Shown here piece after piece: positions 52,376 through 61,932 of a DNA stretch of 64,000 nucleotides. A model generated the notes under the pieces. It was not told where the DNA came from. It did no database searches and saw only the letters and a list, made by a program, of their open reading frames with translations. Each line of letters starts with the position of its first letter. Position 1 is the stretch's first letter. The translations under genes were made by a program, and so were the position numbers. Source of the DNA: a virus; the IMG/VR virus record IMGVR_UViG_3300044712_001255, positions 1 through 64,000 of that record, one strand, 5' to 3'.

Positions 52376-53182
52376 ATGACCATGAGAACCATCGGCAAAG
52401 GAACATCAGGAGATGATGTTTCACAATGGCAAACATTTTTACGTGGTCTTGAATACAACGTTGTTATCAACGGAGAATTTGATGATGCAACAGAAACTGC
52501 AACGATAGCGTTTCAAGGTAATGTTGGGTTATATGCTGATGGACTTGTCGGAGACGATACATACAAGGCTGCAATAGATGCAGGATTTCATGTCGTTCTC
52601 GATGATTTTGATAACGAATTTGGCACGAAGTGGCCGCCGCAATCAATCAATTACATCACGCCAGCAGAGAGAGAACAACTATTTGGAAAGTTTAGCTATA
52701 AGTCAACACCCGTAGCAGGAATGCCTGAGGCTATCACAATCACGGATGGGTGGGCTTCTCGCAACATTGCTGTGTATGAAATCCCTCAGTTAGCAGGTAT
52801 CTTGGGTGCTCCGAAAAATTGTAAGGTAGAAATCAACAAGAAAGCTGCACCTCAAATCATCAAAACATTTCAAGATTGGGAAGACGCTGGACTAAAAGAT
52901 CGTGTGATAGCATGGGCAGGATGTTGGGCTCCACGATTCATAAGGGGTTCAACTACTACGCTGTCAAATCACTCTTGGGCAACTGCATTTGATATCAACG
53001 CTGGCCAAAATGGATTGGGTTGTACGCCTGCGCTAAAGGGAAAGTTGGGTTGCGTAAGAGAATTAGTACAGATAGCTGCAAGCAATGGGTTATTCTGGGG
53101 CGGGTGGTGGGGATATTCAAATTCCGGCTCTGGAAGATCTGACGGTATGCATTTTGAGGTTGCTTATCTAATTGAAAGCTAA
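52376..53182 (+). CDS. Endolysin: PG-binding domain plus M15-type peptidase
   Basis: A 268-residue lysin. Residues 5-70 are a peptidoglycan-binding type 1 domain (KGTSGDDVSQWQTFLRGLEY, then INGEFDDATETATIAFQ). Residues about 150-268 are a VanY/M15-like metallopeptidase with zinc ligands H199 and D206 in SNHSWATAFDIN and H259 in DGMHFEV, which cuts cell-wall peptide crosslinks. There is no signal peptide, so a holin or other export aid is needed; none is recognised here. GGAGG lies 10 nt before the ATG. It is placed before the tail-fibre genes. Confidence 0.88.
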   Translation: MTMRTIGKGTSGDDVSQWQTFLRGLEYNVVINGEFDDATETATIAFQGNVGLYADGLVGDDTYKAAIDAGFHVVLDDFDNEFGTKWPPQSINYITPAEREQLFGKFSYKSTPVAGMPEAITITDGWASRNIAVYEIPQLAGILGAPKNCKVEINKKAAPQIIKTFQDWEDAGLKDRVIAWAGCWAPRFIRGSTTTLSNHSWATAFDINAGQNGLGCTPALKGKLGCVRELVQIAASNGLFWGGWWGYSNSGSGRSDGMHFEVAYLIES

Positions 53183-53185
53183 TAG

Positions 53186-53644
53186 ATGACTGCTATTCGG
53201 GTCACAGAGGGCGTTGTTGACGCCCAATACGTAATACTGCAACCCGACCCAGATTTACCCAACGCTCGGCAGCTCATCACAGGGTCTGGAATCATACTAA
53301 CGGACAACCCAGCGTCTGGAACTTTAACAATCTCAATAGATTCTGCGTACATTCAAACTTTAGTTTCTGCGTCCACTCGAACGGTATCAAGAGCAAGTGT
53401 TACGCAAAGAGTCCCTGCGGGTACAAATGTGACATTTGGATCCAACCTTGACGCGTCATTAGCAAATTACACAGGGAAAAATTTCTCAACAAACGTAGAC
53501 GTATTTTTGAATGGTAGATTTCTTTGGCCTGGCATATTGTCGTCTTCGTGCGACGTTTATCCTGGAGATTCTCCTGCGTCTGGAGATCTAAAGTTCACTG
53601 ATGATTTAATGTCGGGATCTGTTGTTAGTCTTATCGTGTATTGA
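53186..53644 (+). CDS. Tail-fibre-associated protein
   Basis: A 152-residue beta-rich protein (QLITGSGIILTDNPASGTLT, then VDVFLNGRFLWPGI) like the head domain of phage fibre or appendage proteins, with the FLNGR pattern known from T4-like short fibre or receptor-type proteins. It starts 3 nt after the endolysin stop and ends just before a terminator. No enzyme motif. Family assignment is loose. Confidence 0.6.
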   Translation: MTAIRVTEGVVDAQYVILQPDPDLPNARQLITGSGIILTDNPASGTLTISIDSAYIQTLVSASTRTVSRASVTQRVPAGTNVTFGSNLDASLANYTGKNFSTNVDVFLNGRFLWPGILSSSCDVYPGDSPASGDLKFTDDLMSGSVVSLIVY

Positions 53645-53671
53645 CACAGAATAATCGAGTTATTCTTGTGT
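53644..53671 (+). terminator. Probable intrinsic terminator after endolysin group
   Basis: Stem ACACAGAATAA with TTATTCT-T-GTGT around TCGAG: 7 uninterrupted A/T-rich pairs and 4 more after one bulge. It is followed by a T-rich tail containing CTTCTTCATTT. It starts within the stop codon of the preceding gene and separates the lysin from the fibre operon. Confidence 0.6.
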
Positions 53672-53765
53672 TGGCTTCTTCATTTACGCACAATGAAAAA
53701 ACTAACCATTTCCTGAAGACACGAATGCTCAATTGCAAGTGTTGTGTCTGATAGTTACTCGTTGA

Positions 53766-54239
53766 ATGACATTCAAAACACCAGATCAATTTCCTGGCGT
53801 GTCTATCGAAGAAGGACAAATCTTTGAAGACGTAGGCGTTGTTCCAACACAACAGGGCGAAGTACGTTATTTGTCTGGGTCATTCATTATGAGTGATTCA
53901 TTGGGCGCATTCAATCCGCGTCATACTGGATCAACGTTTGATGAACAACAACATGAAGGATTATATACACTTACGCATTTTCAAACTATGAATACGTTTG
54001 ACGAAGTGATCTACACAGGGTTGCCACGACGAATTTCAAATGTAATTTCTTGGGATAGTCCATCAAAAATTCGTAAGGTGCGTGAGCAACGTTACATATA
54101 CACGCAACACAGGGTAACGCAGTTGATAGATGCACAATATGATGCTATTGGTACACTAAAATACGTACTCACAGAAAGTGTTTCATATGTTGATTCACTT
54201 AGCTTTTATGTTTCAAATATCAACAGGACAAGAAACTGA
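53766..54239 (+). CDS. Tail-fibre-region structural protein
   Basis: A 157-residue protein (KTPDQFPGVSIEEGQIFEDV). It is not recognised beyond being beta-rich and located first in the fibre operon. There is no Shine-Dalgarno; a GATAGT hexamer ends 10 nt before the ATG. Its stop overlaps the next start by 1 nt (TGATG). Confidence 0.55.
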   Translation: MTFKTPDQFPGVSIEEGQIFEDVGVVPTQQGEVRYLSGSFIMSDSLGAFNPRHTGSTFDEQQHEGLYTLTHFQTMNTFDEVIYTGLPRRISNVISWDSPSKIRKVREQRYIYTQHRVTQLIDAQYDAIGTLKYVLTESVSYVDSLSFYVSNINRTRN

Positions 54240-54895
54240 TGCCGTCAACAGTAGCAATCATTCAAATTGATGATTCGTCTGACAAGACGATTCATGGCAT
54301 TTGGCAATTCGACAAGAGTCTTGGTGGTACAATCGTCTTGCCATTTGTTACGGGCGCTTTACCTGCGTCTGGTATGACACACGAAGTCATCATATCTGGT
54401 ACATATATGTACACCTGGGATGGCGTTGCGTGGGTACCACTGCAGACAGTGTGTCCCGCCGGCGCCGATCCAAACGCTCAATATCTTGTATTATCATCGT
54501 CGACATTTAATCCGAATGAACGTGTATTAGTTTTGGGAACGGGGCTGTCAGGATCAGATGGCGGCCCGACATCTGTATTTTCAGCAAGTGTTGATTTCCG
54601 TCAAACATCATTTGTGAATGATACAGGACCATTTGAATTATTGGCGCAAGCAGAATCAGCGTACAAGGTGACGCAAAATACAGTATTTCCGCTGACTGTT
54701 TCGTGGTACGCAGACGCTGGACACACTACACTATTACAACGCAAAACTATGGTACGTAATGCGCAACAAAATCCAACAACAATAAATTGGTTCTTATATG
54801 AAGCTGATGGCGTGTCATTGCGGCGGCAATATCAGGAAACCATTACTTATACAGGCGTAAATGAGACGAACCGAATCCGTACAAGGATACTATGA
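54239..54895 (+). CDS. Tail-fibre-region structural protein
   Basis: A 218-residue beta-rich protein (MTHEVIISGTYMYTWDGVAW is a common phage fibre/appendage pattern, W-D-G-V-A-W). It overlaps both neighbours by 1 and 4 nt, so it is coupled to the giant fibre gene. No enzyme motif. It is probably a fibre attachment or chaperone-like protein, but that is inference. Confidence 0.6.
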   Translation: MPSTVAIIQIDDSSDKTIHGIWQFDKSLGGTIVLPFVTGALPASGMTHEVIISGTYMYTWDGVAWVPLQTVCPAGADPNAQYLVLSSSTFNPNERVLVLGTGLSGSDGGPTSVFSASVDFRQTSFVNDTGPFELLAQAESAYKVTQNTVFPLTVSWYADAGHTTLLQRKTMVRNAQQNPTTINWFLYEADGVSLRRQYQETITYTGVNETNRIRTRIL

Positions 54896-57800
54896 GCATT
54901 GATTCACCTGCATCAATACTGTTTGACACGAATGGCACAGAACTAGCCGTTACTGGCTCGACACCTATTCCATCTGGAACTCGTGGATTGTTAGTGCTTG
55001 GAGTCGATTCTTCTGGTAATGCTCAATTTTTAGCAATAGATTCTTCTGGTAATCAAGTCATTGTAGGGGATGGACTTAGCGGGTCAATTCGTGTTCAGGG
55101 CGTAGTGGGTGGCGCGCCACTCATCGCTACGTTGTCGGGATCAAATACGATTACTGGCTCAGTTGGAATTACAAATTGGCCGATTACGCAGAATGTTACA
55201 GGTTCTGTTCTGATTTTGAATCAAGTGAGCATAACTACGACAGGCTCATTACCCGTTGCGATAATAAGTCAACCAAATATCACCGGATCGGTGAATATCA
55301 CAAATCAACTGTTGAACGTAACGGGTTCAGTTGGAATCAATGGCATAACGTTCCCATCATCACAGACGGTGACTGGCTCGGTTGCAATTCTGAATCAAGT
55401 ATCAATCACAACATCTGGAACATTGCCAACGACTATTGTCGGCGTTTCTACGATCACAGGCTCAGTGAGTGTAACAGGGTCTGTTGGAATTACCAATTTC
55501 CCTGTTGTGCAACGAATAACGGGATCGGTGGGCGTTGACGGAATCACATTTCCAGAATCGATTGTTGTTACGTCCACTGGTTCTCTAGCCGTCGCAGTAC
55601 AAAGCCTACCAAATATCACAGGTTCAGTAAATGTTACAAATTCATTATTGAATGTAGCCGGTAATGTAATTGTTACGTCTACTGGTTCATTGCCTGTGGT
55701 GATTCAAGGAACACCAACGATAACGGGATCAGTCGCTGTAGTTACGCCGATAAGCATAGCAGGTGTTGTATCTGTCACAACTACTGGATCCTTGTCTGTA
55801 GCTGTTCAATCATTGCCTAACATTACCGGTTCTGTCAATATCACAAATCAGGTGCTCAATGTCACAGGTTCAGTTGGCGTCGATGGAATCACATTCCCAG
55901 AATCGATCGCAGTTACATCAACAGGATCACTTGCTGTAGCCGTACAGACGTTACCAAATATAACAGGGTCTGTCAATGTAACAAATTCTGTATTAACGAT
56001 CACAGGATCGGTGGGAGTGAATGGCATTACATTCCCGTCTTCACAGACAGTGACTGGTTCTGTTAGTATCACAAACCAAGTCACTGTTACATCGACGGGT
56101 TCACTGGCTGTTTCGCTTTCAGGGGTAGACGTAATCTCTGGCGCATTGTCGACTGGATTTATCAATTCAGTTGATCTAAGTAACTCGACTTCCACGCCGA
56201 TGACTGGTAGCGGAATCTTTCAAGGGTCCACTATTGATCTATTGGGATACGCATCATTAGCTTATTCTGTCTTCTCTGATAAGGATAGCGCAACAAATGG
56301 CGTAATTGTACAGTTTAGTCCGAATGGGAACGACTGGGATGATCGCGTCAAGAACACGTATACAGCCGACGGCACGGTATCTGATCTCGTCGTTCGCCCT
56401 CACGACAGGTACGCGAGAATCAAGTATATCAATGGTAATCAGGCACAGTCTACGTTTCGTTTCCAGACGATCCTGAGCAGGATACCAACAATGGGAGATT
56501 CGATTGGCATCGATCATCCGCCAACATCAGGCGATGATGCGATGCTTGTCAAGGCGATCATATCAGGTAAATCGAGTGCAGGTGGAGGCGCATACGTTGA
56601 CGTGAAGGTCAACCCAGCAGGATCTTTGTTGCTGGGCGGGGGTGTTACACCAACTGATACGTACGCGAATCCAACAGACGCTTTACCTTCCGTCGCGTTC
56701 AACATGGGATGGAATGGCACAAGTTGGGATCGTATCACAAGTGATGGTATTAACACTGATGCAACGGTGCAATATACGTCCGGTACTTTACATGTTCGTT
56801 CATTCCCGCAACTATTCAACGGAACAACATGGGATCGTCAACGTGGCACGATTGCGAACGGTCTGCTGGTAGATGTATCACGCATCATCAGCGGCGTGTC
56901 TGTATATACGACGGGAACATTGCAGACTACTGGTTCAGTAGGAATCACCAATCAAGTTGTTATCACCACAACGGGATCTTTGCCTGTGTCTGTGGGTAAC
57001 TTTCCGACATCATATTCAATCACAAGCACGGGATCGCTTGCAGTCGCAATACAGTCACAGCCAAATATCACAGGTAGTGTAAACGTCACAAATAGTTTAT
57101 TCAATGTCACTGGGTCTGTTGGCGTCAATGGCATCGTGTTTCCAACAACACAGACAGTGACGGGTTCTGTTGCCATATTAAACCAAGTTGTTATAACATC
57201 AACAGGATCATTACCAGTTACGTTTTCTGGTGTTTCAAATATTACTGGTTCCGTAGACGTAACAGGAAGTGTTGGTGTTACTAACTGGCCAGCTACATTG
57301 ACTGTAACTGGTTCTGTGTTATCATTGCCTGCCGGCATTCAACCCATCACCGGGTCGGTTGCGATCTTGAATCAAGTATCAATTACGACATCTGGAACAT
57401 TGCCTGTAACATTTTCTGGTACGTCTACAATTACTGGTTCAGTTGGAATATCACAGGAAGTCGCAGTAACTGTTCAAGACAAAATAACATCATATACCTT
57501 TAACGCAATAAATTCATCTGTAACGTTAGCGGTGAATGGTCGTCAGGGTATCGCGATTCGTGTACCCGCAGGAAATACACATGATGGCTCAATAAACATT
57601 CAATATTCAATGGATGATGGTGCAACATGGTTAGGTCTTGCTGCGTATTACGCAGGTGATCTACAATATACTCTTGATTCTACAAAATCAAGTGCCATCT
57701 ATCCGGCGGCGTGGGTGGCGCAAGGACAAACGTACGTGTGTGATGTGCCGTCAGGTATTACACATGTCAGATTGAATACAAATACTTGGACATCAGGCGC

Positions 57801-60360
57801 GGTGACAGTGTCTATTTCATTGACAGCTGCGCATACCGTGTTTCCATATCACAGATTTGAGGCTCAAAATCATGCTGCGGCTCCGACGACATGCGCAGTG
57901 ATTGGTGGCGTTGTTGCAAATGATTCAAGCACAGTGCGTTTTGCAACTGTAAAAGAACCGAATACGACAGCATTAATGTCAGATCCTGCGCTTGTCGTAG
58001 CAATCAACCCGACTACGACAGCGTCCGTAAATGTGTTAAACAGTGTATCTGTCACTGGTTCTGTGGGTATCACGAACTGGCCAGTCGTGCAACAGGTGAC
58101 GGGTTCTGTTGAACTCGTCGGTTCAATCACAGCAACAAACCCATCGGTACTATTGACAGGTAGCACAGAACCGAGCTATGCTACGCTCGTTGCCGGTCTC
58201 GACGAAGACACAGGTCAGGTGATTCCTATCAATGTGGGTCCCATGGGCCACCTTGGCATCGCAGGCAACACAATGGTTGGGTACGCGGGTGAAGTGACTG
58301 TTTGGTCGGCAACAGGTAATACAGCGCCGGCAGTTGACGCATATGGAGGTCTTTACACACGTGGTCAGGTGATGACTGACGAAGGTAGCTTCAATGAAGA
58401 TTTTCGTCTGACGCTGAGTAGTTCGCTTGCGGGTACTGTGATTTTCACAAGTGGGTCTAGCACAGTTACAGGTACTGGCACGTCTTTCTTGACGCAAGTA
58501 AACTACTATTCGTTCATCAAAGCCGAATCAGATACAGACGCCTTTTGGATTCCTGTCGATAACGTGACATCTGATTCAGAACTTACGTTGACAGCACCTT
58601 ACGCTTCCGCGACCGTCACAGGTTCTGCCGTTGTATCGAACTGGCAGCCTCACGTTGGTGCGGGTGGTCTCATTGCGATGTCAGGTTCGTCGGTGAACGT
58701 CGGTGCCGGTCCGACGAGCGGGTCTGTGACTGGGTTTCACACGATCGCTGACTATATCCCAGTCTTGGGAACAATGAAGTTCTCTCTGTCACAGCGAATC
58801 GCCAACCAACAACTGTTCTTTGGGTTCTTCAATGACATCGACAACCCGCAGATGACAGCAGGGTTCCTCTTTGATGGCACCACAAATACAACAGTCAAGA
58901 CAGTGTCTTCAACGACGTCATACGATCTAGACACGCAGACGACACCCGTCACGCTTCCCAACGGCGTGACATCAGCGGTCCAGAACACGTATCAGGTCAT
59001 CGCCCGTCAGGGTAACCTAGCGTTTCTTGTCAACGGGTATCAGGTCTCGACTCATAACCAACACGTGCTGTCGCCCTACGCTGACCTGAAGTTCGGTTTC
59101 TACGCTCGCAACCTTGCCAACGTTTCAAATGCTACGACGGCGTCAATCGATTCGGCGATCTTTGAGTCGATCGACAGGCTAGACGCTCAGGTCTGGAACA
59201 CCAACCCAGACTGGTTGCAGACAACAGTAAACGGTAAGACGACCACAGGTGTCACTGTACCGATCCAGGTTAGCACTGCCGGTATCGTCACAGTCGCAGG
59301 CGCCGTCACTGTCACAAATGCGACAGCCGCAAACCTCAACGCTCGTGTTGTTGGGCCCAATACACCATCTGACGCATTTGCTAACCCAACAACAGCAGTG
59401 CCAGATCAAGCATTTCTACAAATTTGGAATGCATCTGGTAACTCTTGGACTCGTGCCCGTGGCATGAATACCAACGTTGACTCAGTTGCTGTAACAACAG
59501 GATCTACGGCGTTAGCTGTTGGGGCTCATTTGTTCGGATATAACGATACGTCAACAGCATGGGATCGCATTCGTACTGTTAATGGTGCGCTTACAGTAGA
59601 TTTGACATGTTCAGTGGCAACGGGTTCAACTGCGCCGCAACAAGCAATTGCTCTCGGTGCAGTTGATTCTGGTAACATTATTCGTGGTCTTCAGGTCACA
59701 AATTCATCAGCATCATTCTGGTTGAAGACACAAAATCCAAGTGAGTATTTGACAGGCTCTGGCGCACCACAATACGCAACATTAATTGGTGGCTCTGATA
59801 ATGGAACAATGAGAGCGTTCCATGTTGAGTCGGATGGTACGTTACGTATTGACCCAACTGGGACGACTACACAACCAATATCCGGTGCTGTGAACGTAAC
59901 AAACACAGTTCTTACCGTCACAGGCTCAGTGCTTTCGCTCCCAGCTGGTACGCAATCAATCACCGGTTCAGTTGCAATTCTGAATCAAGTATCAATTACT
60001 ACGTCAGGCTCGTTGCCAGTTACTCTTGTAGGCGTATCAACGATAACTGGTTCAGTAGCTACACTACCAATACGTGCGAATAATCAGACAACAACGTCAG
60101 TGTCTGCGTCAACAGGCGCAGTGACTTTGTTAGCGGCAAATGGAAGTCGTTTGGCGGCATCAATCTATAACAACACCAACCAAGATTTGTACGTAAAGTA
60201 TGGTTCTGGTGCATCACTAACGCCAGCGTTGTGGAAGGTACGTATTACCAAGAGTGGTGGGTACTTTGAATTTCCACAGCCGGTATTCACGGGTCTAGTA
60301 TCAGGCGTATGGGCGGCGTCCGGATCAGGTTCTGCATTGATATCAGAAGAGACGCCGTAA
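54892..60360 (+). CDS. Giant repeat-rich tail fibre protein
   Basis: An 1822-residue fibre, the largest gene here. Residues about 80-420, 670-860 and 1665-1735 are runs of an imperfect unit containing T-G-S-V-x-I-x-N-Q-V and V-T-S-T-G-S-L-x-V-x-V. About 29 copies of TGSV are present by my count, suggesting a long beta-solenoid shaft. Between them are globular modules: a repeated WN-x-x-x-W-x-R module (near 590 and 1500), an FSTVP-like domain near 870-990, and a concanavalin-like domain near 1280-1420 in more GC-rich DNA. The C-terminus is a receptor-tip-like beta domain (QDLYVKYGSGASLTPALWKV). Coupled to the previous gene. It is probably host-range determining. Confidence 0.8.
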   Translation: MSIDSPASILFDTNGTELAVTGSTPIPSGTRGLLVLGVDSSGNAQFLAIDSSGNQVIVGDGLSGSIRVQGVVGGAPLIATLSGSNTITGSVGITNWPITQNVTGSVLILNQVSITTTGSLPVAIISQPNITGSVNITNQLLNVTGSVGINGITFPSSQTVTGSVAILNQVSITTSGTLPTTIVGVSTITGSVSVTGSVGITNFPVVQRITGSVGVDGITFPESIVVTSTGSLAVAVQSLPNITGSVNVTNSLLNVAGNVIVTSTGSLPVVIQGTPTITGSVAVVTPISIAGVVSVTTTGSLSVAVQSLPNITGSVNITNQVLNVTGSVGVDGITFPESIAVTSTGSLAVAVQTLPNITGSVNVTNSVLTITGSVGVNGITFPSSQTVTGSVSITNQVTVTSTGSLAVSLSGVDVISGALSTGFINSVDLSNSTSTPMTGSGIFQGSTIDLLGYASLAYSVFSDKDSATNGVIVQFSPNGNDWDDRVKNTYTADGTVSDLVVRPHDRYARIKYINGNQAQSTFRFQTILSRIPTMGDSIGIDHPPTSGDDAMLVKAIISGKSSAGGGAYVDVKVNPAGSLLLGGGVTPTDTYANPTDALPSVAFNMGWNGTSWDRITSDGINTDATVQYTSGTLHVRSFPQLFNGTTWDRQRGTIANGLLVDVSRIISGVSVYTTGTLQTTGSVGITNQVVITTTGSLPVSVGNFPTSYSITSTGSLAVAIQSQPNITGSVNVTNSLFNVTGSVGVNGIVFPTTQTVTGSVAILNQVVITSTGSLPVTFSGVSNITGSVDVTGSVGVTNWPATLTVTGSVLSLPAGIQPITGSVAILNQVSITTSGTLPVTFSGTSTITGSVGISQEVAVTVQDKITSYTFNAINSSVTLAVNGRQGIAIRVPAGNTHDGSINIQYSMDDGATWLGLAAYYAGDLQYTLDSTKSSAIYPAAWVAQGQTYVCDVPSGITHVRLNTNTWTSGAVTVSISLTAAHTVFPYHRFEAQNHAAAPTTCAVIGGVVANDSSTVRFATVKEPNTTALMSDPALVVAINPTTTASVNVLNSVSVTGSVGITNWPVVQQVTGSVELVGSITATNPSVLLTGSTEPSYATLVAGLDEDTGQVIPINVGPMGHLGIAGNTMVGYAGEVTVWSATGNTAPAVDAYGGLYTRGQVMTDEGSFNEDFRLTLSSSLAGTVIFTSGSSTVTGTGTSFLTQVNYYSFIKAESDTDAFWIPVDNVTSDSELTLTAPYASATVTGSAVVSNWQPHVGAGGLIAMSGSSVNVGAGPTSGSVTGFHTIADYIPVLGTMKFSLSQRIANQQLFFGFFNDIDNPQMTAGFLFDGTTNTTVKTVSSTTSYDLDTQTTPVTLPNGVTSAVQNTYQVIARQGNLAFLVNGYQVSTHNQHVLSPYADLKFGFYARNLANVSNATTASIDSAIFESIDRLDAQVWNTNPDWLQTTVNGKTTTGVTVPIQVSTAGIVTVAGAVTVTNATAANLNARVVGPNTPSDAFANPTTAVPDQAFLQIWNASGNSWTRARGMNTNVDSVAVTTGSTALAVGAHLFGYNDTSTAWDRIRTVNGALTVDLTCSVATGSTAPQQAIALGAVDSGNIIRGLQVTNSSASFWLKTQNPSEYLTGSGAPQYATLIGGSDNGTMRAFHVESDGTLRIDPTGTTTQPISGAVNVTNTVLTVTGSVLSLPAGTQSITGSVAILNQVSITTSGSLPVTLVGVSTITGSVATLPIRANNQTTTSVSASTGAVTLLAANGSRLAASIYNNTNQDLYVKYGSGASLTPALWKVRITKSGGYFEFPQPVFTGLVSGVWAASGSGSALISEETP
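55140..56125 (+). repeat. Tandem degenerate protein-coding repeats (first block) in fibre gene
   Basis: Degenerate repeats encode TGSVxxxN and TSTGSLxVAV units. Longer duplicated modules are visible, such as GVDGITFPESIVVTSTGSLA and GVDGITFPESIAVTSTGSLA about 350 bp apart. Codon choice differs between copies, so they are old repeats kept by selection on protein, though some DNA stretches of 20 bp or more remain near identical. Confidence 0.8.
56930..57470 (+). repeat. Second block of fibre repeats
   Basis: The same TGSV/TSTGSL units return after a globular module. The stretch encoding VAILNQVSITTSGTLPV is nearly the same in the first block, here and at the end of the gene, giving three copies 2 to 2.6 kb apart that could recombine. 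Confidence 0.75.
59890..60065 (+). repeat. Third, short block of fibre repeats
   Basis: It encodes VLSLPAGTQSITGSVAILNQ and following units, matching VLSLPAGIQPITGSVAILNQ of the second block. It forms the last shaft piece before the C-terminal tip domain. Confidence 0.75.
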
Positions 60361-60378
60361 TTTAGAATAGGAAAGAAT

Positions 60379-61932
60379 ATGCCTCTTTTTCCATCTGTTG
60401 ACGCACAAACCGTATTCAATAACGCCCAAGAGCCTTCCGGGTGGCGACCTACCGGCGGCATGGGTACGACGGAGACATATGCAAGTTCATCGTCAGCAAT
60501 CAGCGTAAATGATGGTACACGTACTTTTTCTATCACGCCTATTGGAAATTCATTCACATTCTACGTGTATGGCGTGCCATTCACAAAATTCTCAGCAGAT
60601 TCCATAACATTCACAAATACTGAGGGCACTTGGTTTTTCTACTATGATATAAACGGCGTATTACAATCTACGCAGAATAACGCTAATTGGACTAATACGT
60701 TACTCGGTAATGGCGCGTTAGTTGCATCAATCTATTGGGACGCTCAAAACGCTCAAACAATTTTGTTTTCTGAGGAGCGACATGGGTTCATGCAAGGTGA
60801 TATCCATCTTGAAATGCATAATACGTTTGGTACGGAATGGGTATCTGGTGGCGTAATCACTAATAGCGTCTCTGGCTCAGGCAACGTAGCGGCCGACGCA
60901 CAATTAGATGTTTCAACCGTAACAATCTATGATGAAGACATTAGAATGACATGGGCAAATGGGTTGCCACAAAAGTTAGCAACGCCAGCTAGAATTCCGA
61001 TTTATTATCGTTATGGTAATCTAGGTGTTTGGCGTAAAAAAGCGGCTGATGATTACCCAATGATTTATCCAGGCGCCGCACCATTTGCTACGGGATCAAG
61101 AGTGCCATATAATCAGAACACTGGTACAAATTGGCAACTTACGGATATTGGTAATGCGAATTACGTATTGATACACTATTACGCAACGAACGATATTCGT
61201 GAGCCAATTATCGGTATTCAAGGACAATCTGTATATACTACGTTAGCGTCTGCACAATCCGGTGTTCAGACTGAACTTTTGAGAATTTCGTCAATAAACA
61301 AGACGTTAAGCGCTGAGATTGCACCGTTAGGTAGTGTTATAGTGCAATCAGCAAATGCATATGCAAATACACCAAAGGCGAGATTTGTTGCTGTAGATGC
61401 TTCAAATAACACATATGTCGATTTTCGTGGTAACACGTATCGAGGGGGAGCGTCTGCTGGCATCACAGTGCACGGGCAATTGTCTGGGCTGTCAGCAGAT
61501 GATCACCAACAATACATCTTGGTTGACGGTAGTCGTCCGTTCACTGGTCCTCAATCAATGGGCAACAATAACTTGTCTAATATCAAGGTTGCTTATTACA
61601 ATACGTGGCAAGTGATTACAGCATCAACAGCAACGACAACTGTAGATTTTTCTTCATATCAACAGGCTACAGTGTTGTTGGCAACAAGCTCAACAACAAT
61701 TACGCTTGCACAACCACCTGGGCCTGGCACGTTTCGCTTGACACTGATTCAAGATACAACTGGTTCACGTAGCGTATCATGGGCGGTATCTGGTACTGGC
61801 GTGCAGCTGTGGGGTGTTTCAGGATCACTACAAATTGCAACGTCAGCGTCAGCTCGTACCGCTGTAGGGCTTTGGTATGACAACTTTCTTTGGACGGGTG
61901 TTGCTTCGTCACCAATGCAGAGGATTGTCTAA
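60379..61932 (+). CDS. Tail fibre protein
   Basis: A 517-residue fibre protein. Residues about 365-400 contain GQLSGLSADDHQQYILVDGS followed by RPFTGPQSMGNNNLSNI. This is the GL-x-x-DDH-x-QY-x-x-x-D-G-x-R element recurrent in phage fibres. The N-terminal part is beta-rich and the C-terminus ends in a small beta domain. AGGAAAG precedes the ATG. Its stop overlaps the next start (TAATG). Confidence 0.8.
   Translation: MPLFPSVDAQTVFNNAQEPSGWRPTGGMGTTETYASSSSAISVNDGTRTFSITPIGNSFTFYVYGVPFTKFSADSITFTNTEGTWFFYYDINGVLQSTQNNANWTNTLLGNGALVASIYWDAQNAQTILFSEERHGFMQGDIHLEMHNTFGTEWVSGGVITNSVSGSGNVAADAQLDVSTVTIYDEDIRMTWANGLPQKLATPARIPIYYRYGNLGVWRKKAADDYPMIYPGAAPFATGSRVPYNQNTGTNWQLTDIGNANYVLIHYYATNDIREPIIGIQGQSVYTTLASAQSGVQTELLRISSINKTLSAEIAPLGSVIVQSANAYANTPKARFVAVDASNNTYVDFRGNTYRGGASAGITVHGQLSGLSADDHQQYILVDGSRPFTGPQSMGNNNLSNIKVAYYNTWQVITASTATTTVDFSSYQQATVLLATSSTTITLAQPPGPGTFRLTLIQDTTGSRSVSWAVSGTGVQLWGVSGSLQIATSASARTAVGLWYDNFLWTGVASSPMQRIV

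Noticed and set aside
55395-57338. Several minus-strand frames opposite the fibre repeats
   Set aside because: They are repeat shadows rich in Thr, Val and Pro, without ribosome sites, and vary with the repeats.
55140-57470. Repeats that might be taken for a CRISPR array
   Set aside because: The repeats are in frame, degenerate, of varying length and spacing, and encode a protein shaft. There are no uniform direct repeats with unique spacers.
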